NCBI GenBank assembly: GCA_001275005.1 | Contig: JWZX01003009.1 | Span: forward strand, 1 to 19,792 | Length of the DNA: 19,792 nt | DNA from: Chrysochromulina tobinii | Taxonomy: Eukaryota > Haptophyta > Prymnesiales > Chrysochromulinaceae | Direction: 5' to 3' | In this document: in pieces, positions 15,412 to 19,792 of the stretch | How the letters are laid out: each line of letters starts with the position of its first letter | How positions within the stretch are numbered: position 1 is the first letter of the stretch | The notes under the pieces: model-generated | What the model was told of the DNA's origin: nothing | The model's input: only the letters and a program-made list of their open reading frames with translations | Databases searched by the model: none | Position numbers and translations under genes: made by a program

Positions 15412-16515
15412 ATGCTGGAAGCTCCCGCCGAGAAGAAGGTGACCTTCGCGGCGTCGCCGCCGCCACTGCCGCAGTGGGAGATGGAGGCCTCGACACCATC
15501 GGTACGGGTGACAGAGAATAACTTTGAGGATTTGTCGCCATTCGTGCCCACGGACTTGGGCCACTTTGTTTGGATGAAGGTCCGATCGACTTGGAAGGGC
15601 GTGGTCTGCGAGGCTACCATATATGAGTACTCCGAGGGCTTCGAGCGTCGCAGCGACGAGGCCAATGGCCGCAAACTCAACCCGACTTCGGCTGTGCGCC
15701 TCATTCAGGAGGTGGATGGCTTTGAGAACGACGCGCTGCGGCATCTGAGCTTGAAGGCAACGCACGCGGCGCTCTCTGGAGTGAGCAAGTCCTCTGCCGT
15801 CGCGACAAGCGCGGGCGCCGCGGCCAGCGCCGCGGCCAGCACCGCGGCCAGCGCCGGCGCGCCACCGACGCCGATCCCGGTGCCAGCGCACATCTTCAAC
15901 GACCAGTCGCTGCTCCAGCGTCTTGAGGATCACATCGAGAGCGCCGCGTTCAACGCGCCTCTCGAGCGCTTCGCGGCGGAGCATGCTCACAAGTTCAAGC
16001 CACTCGGGCCCAATGAAGAGCATCCACTCCACTACCACGAGCTCTACCGCCTCTTCGAACAGGTGCTCGAGACGGCGCTCGAGGCCTTCCTGCGCGCCTC
16101 GGGCTCCTCCGTGACGGAGCTCGTGCAGGTGGTCGCTCGTGCCAAGGACAGAGGCGACCCGCTGCGCTGCATCGATGTACTCCTCGCGGCAAGCGAGTAC
16201 GCTGAGTGCCACTGATGGCCTCTCTCGGTCGCTGAGTGCCACTGATGGCCTCTCTGAGTGCCACTGACCGCCATTGATTGCCATCGATTACCCGTGGATG
16301 AGGCTCCGATTGCGCCCCTCATCAGGTATGCGGCCTTCTTCGAGCTGATGATGGACTACAAATTTAGCATGTACATCGAGGGGCGCGAAGCCACCCCCGA
16401 CTCTGTCGTCAGCCAGATGAGCGTCGTGTCGCCCGATAAGGTCGCCGCGGCGTCGCAGCAACAGCGGGACCAGCACGACGAGGCTACTGGTACCAGTGAC
16501 CCGGAGCGAGAGTGA
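15412..16515 (+). CDS. BART-domain protein (ARL2BP/CFAP36-like), 2 exons
   Basis: Exons 15412-16196 and 16326-16515 join to 324 aa. The second half (about 165-280) fits the BART fold, which binds ARL2/ARL3-type small GTPases: IFNDQSLLQRLEDHI, FAAEHAHKFKP, EEHPLHYHELYRLFEQVLE followed by TALEAFLRA, then RCIDVLLAASEYAAFFELMM ending DYKFSMYIEG. The FFELMMDYK end (LDY in human ARL2BP) is completed only by splicing. In ciliates and animals such proteins act at cilia and flagella (CFAP36) or mitochondria; a flagellar role is plausible for a motile alga. The N-terminal half (30-115) is not recognised but is well formed (WMKVRSTWKGVVCEATIYEY). An Ala-rich linker (about 128-150) joins the halves. The C-terminus is polar and Gln-rich. 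Confidence 0.8.
16197..16325 (+). other. BART-gene intron (129 nt), introner-like
   Basis: Donor AGCGA/GTACGCTG; acceptor CCCTCATCAG/GTATGCGG; the eight-base start repeats differ at two positions. The body has the unit CGCTGAGTGCCACTGATGGC plus CTCTCT twice and ends GATTGCGCCCCTCATCAG, matching the GT31 introns. Splicing reads AASEYAAFFELMM. Confidence 0.9.
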
Positions 16516-16842
16516 ATCTGAGGCCTTGAAGCATGATTTTGTTTTCAGAGAGAACCTCGAAGTTCACACCATTCACCGACCTTCATGCCGACCTTTCACT
16601 GTGTCGATCAACTGACCTTTTCGCAAAGTGTTGAGACTCCCCGCGAGCACCGATTGTACGCCCCCCTCTTCTTCTCCGCCCTTTGGCCGCCCTGCCTAGT
16701 TCGCGAGTGTTGGATCCGCAGGGTCTCCCCGCTGAGGGACGTCGAATTAAACTTTAAAATAGACAAGTTTTGAAACGAGCTGTGCGCGGACGGCGAAGCG
16801 ATCGGGTTGGCAAACGGGCTGCGGCGTAGCGCTGACGGGCGC
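16516..16842. other. Intergenic, no gene recognised
   Basis: These 327 bases hold the 3' side of the BART gene and the 5' side of the AP2-RING gene. The frame of the latter has a stop at 16771, so coding cannot extend further upstream without an intron. An AT-rich patch (TTAAACTTTAAAATAGACAA, 16747-16766) could serve as a core promoter. Confidence 0.45.
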
Positions 16843-19221
16843 ATGTGGAGTGCTCTCGGAACCCACCTTTGTGGCAAGGACGGCTGCACGAAGTCCGCGT
16901 GGCGCTCTGGCACATGCGTGTCGGTGCTCGGCTACCGCCGCGATCAGAAGCCGGTGCAGAAGTATACGGCCGAGCCCGCGCCCAGCCCACGCGAGCTCAT
17001 GAGTCAGGCACGCGAGAAGCGCAGGCTGCCGCACTCCAAGAGGCCCAAGCTGGGCGATCGTGTCCGAGGCAAGTACCAGGGGCAGATAGGAGGCCGCAAC
17101 TGGTTCAACGGCGTGGTGACGACGGTGCACGAGGACGGCACGTGCGATCTGCACTACGACGATGGCGACCACGAGGAGCGCGTGGCGCCGCGGTTCATCA
17201 AGACGATCGCCAAGGAGGAAACCGAGGAGGTGGAGGAGCCAGTGGAGGTGGCGGAGCCCGAGGAGCCGGAGAAGGTGGAGGTGATGGAGTTGGAGGAGGT
17301 GCAGGTGGTGGAGGAGGAGGTGGAGGTGGTGGAGGAGACCTCCGAGAGGCAGGACGCAACAGGGGCATCCAACCAGCAGCGCAAACTCAAGGTTCTGTCT
17401 GACAGCGGCACCGGCGGGAGCGGCCGTCCTCGTATCGACGAGCCACCGGCCCTTGCACGCCTCATTCATTATGGGTTGAGCAGCGCTGGGTCATGCGAGA
17501 TGCTGCCGGACGAGGCCAGGGCTGCCGCGGCGGCCGAGGGGCTCGAGCTGGTGCCGTCGTCGATCGGTGAGACGGGCTTCAAGAGCGTAACCAAGCATGT
17601 ATGTGGCAAGTATGAGGTACGGATCCAGGACAATCGTAAGAAGTGCTACCTCGGCATCTTCGCGACGCCGGAGGAGGCGGCCTTGTGCTACGCGAGGCAC
17701 ATTGGGGCGAAGCGAGCGGCGGCGGAGGCGGCGGCAGCAAGGGGCAAAGGGCCCCAGTCGCTGACGGCGGACGAGGCCAGGGCGGCTGCAGCTGCCGAGG
17801 GGCTCGAGCTTGTGCCGTCGTCGAACAGTGAGACGGGCTTCAGGGGCGTGCAAAAGCATTATGGCAAGTATGCGTTGCGGTTCAAGGAGTATGGCGTACT
17901 GCGCTACTTCGGCAGCTTCGCGACGCCGGAGGAGGCAGCCTTGTGCTATGCGAGGCACATCGGGGCGGAGCGAGCGGCGGCGGAGGCGGCAGCAGCAAGG
18001 GGCAAAGGGCCCCAGTCGCTGACGGCGGACGAGGCCAGGGCGGCCGCGGCGGCCGAGGGGCTCAAGCTTGTGCCGTCGTCGAGCAATGAGACGGGCTTCA
18101 AGGGCGCGCACAAGCGCGGTGGCAAGTATGAGGCGTACATTAGGGAGGACGGCAAGCAGCGCTACCTTGGCATGTTCGCGACGCCGGAGGAGGCAGCCTT
18201 GTGCTATGCGAGGCACATTGGGGCGGAGCGAGCGGCGGCAGAAGCAGTTGAGGCGAGAGTCGCAGTGCCGGAGCCACTCACAGCAGACGAGGCTAGGGCG
18301 GCCGCGGCGGCCGAGGGGCTCGAGCTGGTTCCATCGTCGAGCAATGAGACGGGCTTCAGGAGCGTGGTCAAGCATGGTGGCAAGTACCAGGCACAGATCA
18401 AGGAGAACGGAAAGACGCGCCACCTCGGCAGCTTCGCGACGCCGGAGGAGGCGGCCTTGTGCTACGCGAGGCGCCTTGGGGCGGAGCGAGCGGCGGCGGA
18501 GGCGGCGCTGGCAAGGGATGAAGGGCCGCAGCCGCTCACAGCGGATGAGGCCAGGGCGGCCGCGGCGTCCGAGGGGCTGGAGATGGTACCGTCGTCGAGC
18601 ATTGAGAGAGGCTTCAAGGGTGTTCGTGACCTCGTCGACGGCTGGCTCATCCCGGGCCGTCGCCCTTCCCACCGTCCTCCACCTCGAGCGCCAGTCCCCG
18701 CCCCGCCCACTCCAATCGAAGTCGAGCAGGCGGAGGCGCTCCGCTGCTGGCGCCTGCTGCTTACAGCAATGCGCGACGACCATCGCAGTCAGCAAGGCTC
18801 GTCCTCATCGTCGGCGCTGCCTCCGCCGTCACCAGCTGCCATGACCAAGCACGCCTCGCGCAAGCGGCCAGCGGTTGCAGTGGCCTTAGAGGTGGGCGTG
18901 CCACGAGCGGAGGCCCTCCAGCCACAGCTCACAGCGAAGAGCGGCGATGACCCTGGCGCAGCTCGTTGCGTCATCTGCCTCGAAGCCCTGAACTTGAGCT
19001 CAGCAAGCGCCAGCTCTCGAGGTGAGGCCGCGTGCGGGCACACTCCTTGCTGCGGCAACTACTTCCACAAGCGCTGCCTGAGTCAGTGGCTGCAAGGCTC
19101 GAGGCAATCAGGCAGCCCTCTGCCCATCGAGAAAAAGTGCCCGACATGCAGGCGGGATCTAGTGGCTCGCGCGCTCATCCCCTGGGCCTTGCCGACAGCG
19201 CCTTTGCACGAATGCAAGTGA
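16843..19221 (+). CDS. Tudor-like / AP2-repeat / RING-finger fusion protein
   Basis: 792 aa from the first in-frame ATG (16843). The frame is open from 16774 without an ATG, so a 5' exon is possible. Order: short Cys motif CGKDGCTKSAWRSGTC (10-25); Tudor-like module (about 69-122, KLGDRVRGKY...WFNGVV...DGTCDLHYDDGDHEERV), which may bind a methylated partner; Glu/Val-rich acidic segment (126-170); four AP2-like units beginning near 223, 310, 396 and 482 (TGFRGV...GKY...R.LG.FATPEEAALCYAR) and a truncated fifth at 568 stopping after RGFKGV; Pro- and Ser-rich linker; RING-type zinc finger (709-769) with CVIC, CGH, CCGNYFHKRC and CPTC, the hallmark of ubiquitin E3 ligases. AP2 modules bind DNA in plants and apicomplexans. 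This suggests a chromatin-bound ubiquitin ligase or regulator. The RING spacing is slightly non-standard. No intron is needed. Confidence 0.82.
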   Translation: MWSALGTHLCGKDGCTKSAWRSGTCVSVLGYRRDQKPVQKYTAEPAPSPRELMSQAREKRRLPHSKRPKLGDRVRGKYQGQIGGRNWFNGVVTTVHEDGTCDLHYDDGDHEERVAPRFIKTIAKEETEEVEEPVEVAEPEEPEKVEVMELEEVQVVEEEVEVVEETSERQDATGASNQQRKLKVLSDSGTGGSGRPRIDEPPALARLIHYGLSSAGSCEMLPDEARAAAAAEGLELVPSSIGETGFKSVTKHVCGKYEVRIQDNRKKCYLGIFATPEEAALCYARHIGAKRAAAEAAAARGKGPQSLTADEARAAAAAEGLELVPSSNSETGFRGVQKHYGKYALRFKEYGVLRYFGSFATPEEAALCYARHIGAERAAAEAAAARGKGPQSLTADEARAAAAAEGLKLVPSSSNETGFKGAHKRGGKYEAYIREDGKQRYLGMFATPEEAALCYARHIGAERAAAEAVEARVAVPEPLTADEARAAAAAEGLELVPSSSNETGFRSVVKHGGKYQAQIKENGKTRHLGSFATPEEAALCYARRLGAERAAAEAALARDEGPQPLTADEARAAAASEGLEMVPSSSIERGFKGVRDLVDGWLIPGRRPSHRPPPRAPVPAPPTPIEVEQAEALRCWRLLLTAMRDDHRSQQGSSSSSALPPPSPAAMTKHASRKRPAVAVALEVGVPRAEALQPQLTAKSGDDPGAARCVICLEALNLSSASASSRGEAACGHTPCCGNYFHKRCLSQWLQGSRQSGSPLPIEKKCPTCRRDLVARALIPWALPTAPLHECK
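17509..18640 (+). repeat. AP2-unit tandem array within the coding sequence
   Basis: Units start at 17509, 17770, 18028, 18286 and 18544, spaced 261, 258, 258 and 258 bases. The stretches coding for DEARAAAAAEGLELVPSS and FATPEEAALCYAR are almost identical at DNA level, while the centres (the strand region contacting DNA in other AP2 domains) differ. The fifth unit is cut after its first strand. Confidence 0.92.
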
Positions 19222-19792
19222 AGGTTCCGTAGCTCTTTCCGCTGTATCCTTTATGAGGCTTTACGAGGCAACAGGCACATCTTAGCAGGCAAGTCAATTG
19301 AATTATTACCGTACGATTGCACGAGTGGCCGGTTTTCATTCACCGGCCACTTGGGACTTGTATCCGCCCTCCTGCTCCTCGCCTAGCAAGTAGCATAAAA
19401 GTCGAAATACCGATCGGGATATAGTGCGGGGAAAGGTTCGTCGAAGTTTCGTCACTGACCACGCAGGGTTTTGTCATCTCTTTATTAGGCAACCATGGGG
19501 TTTCGTCATTAGGGCTACCGGTCCGGATCTCGCCTAATATATTAGTTTTAGTTCAGACGACTCCGGTCGTGCGGAATACAGAACCGGCGGTAACTTGATT
19601 CGGAGGTGCACGTGACCACCCCCCTCTTCCTCCCGGCACCCCCAAAATTCCGTAAATCCGTAAAAAGTTTACATTTTCATTTATTTTACAGCCCAGAGCA
19701 GCCCCTGATCTGCCCTGATGAAAGGGACACTATGAGACACTCTTGGATGTACATAGGACTCCACCCCTTCCGCCTACATGTCGTGTGTTGCG
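19222..19792. other. Intergenic, no gene recognised
   Basis: After the AP2-RING stop the sequence becomes more AT-rich with no supported coding frame, RNA gene or transposon. The one clear feature is the inverted repeat at 19324-19351. Confidence 0.6.
19324..19351. repeat. Perfect 10-bp inverted repeat after the AP2-RING gene
   Basis: AGTGGCCGGT (19324-19333) and ACCGGCCACT (19342-19351) with an 8-base loop, about 100 bases after the stop. It would form a stable 3' UTR or 3'-flanking hairpin. It does not match the histone mRNA stem-loop. Confidence 0.7.

Noticed and set aside
15247-16284. 345-residue open frame on the minus strand
   Set aside because: Antisense to the BART gene and its intron; Arg/Gly/His-rich with no recognisable domain, while the plus strand has a clear family match completed by splicing.
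17491-18795. Long 434-residue open frame on the minus strand
   Set aside because: It is the antisense of the AP2 array; its Arg/Leu-rich repeats mirror the plus-strand codons and it has no motif of its own.
19324-19351. Histone mRNA 3' stem-loop
   Set aside because: Stem length, loop length and sequence do not match the six-base stem and four-base loop consensus, and the gene is not a histone.

Overview
The window looks like nuclear DNA of a GC-rich unicellular alga, most likely a haptophyte (a Chrysochromulina/Prymnesium-type genome is my best guess; this is inference from gene style, not a database result). Evidence: several genes read correctly only when GT-AG introns are removed; genes are densely packed on both strands; products include a Tic22-like plastid import protein, a KDEL-retained secretory protein, a pentameric ligand-gated channel, Golgi-type sugar and sulfate transferases and AP2-repeat proteins. 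I saw no rRNA, tRNA, CRISPR array, transposase or viral gene.

Layout: (1) 656-3293 +, pentameric ligand-gated channel with Notch-like Cys repeats and a C-terminal EF-hand; (2) 3948-5576 -, cytosolic-type sulfotransferase with a membrane anchor; (3) 5709-7076 +, GT31 glycosyltransferase in three exons; (4) 7293-8060 +, Tic22-like protein; (5) 8344-9132 +, six ShKT repeats ending in KDEL; (6) 9372-10397 +, histone-deacetylase/acetylpolyamine-amidohydrolase family enzyme; (7) 10870-12449 -, PhyH-like Fe(II)/2-oxoglutarate oxygenase in three exons; (8) 12476-13953 -, GT90/CAP10 glycosyltransferase; (9) 14190-15032 +, divergent cyclophilin-like protein with a lumen-type signal; (10) 15412-16515 +, BART-domain (ARL2BP/CFAP36-like) protein in two exons; (11) 16843-19221 +, Tudor-like, AP2-repeat and RING fusion. 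The genes are not an operon. Three of them (SULT, GT31, GT90) and perhaps the oxygenase could act on secreted glycans, but a shared pathway is only a guess.

The most interesting signal is in the introns. Introns in unrelated genes share the same 3' end (ATTGCnnCCCTCATCAG) and a body of GATGGCCTCYCT-type 12-mers. In several introns the first 8-14 bases imperfectly repeat the first bases of the following exon. One intron also carries 22-bp inverted repeats ending at its acceptor. Together this is the signature of introner elements: mobile, intron-generating units where the target-site duplication supplies the GT donor and the element supplies the AG acceptor. The sulfotransferase intron looks like two nested events, and the Tic22 stop codon lies in a 14-base match to the same family.

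Limits: intron boundaries were set by reading frame, GT-AG and family motifs only. The second oxygenase intron (41 nt) and the GT90 splice sites are the least certain. Starts of the sulfotransferase, GT31, cyclophilin-like and AP2-RING genes may lack upstream exons.
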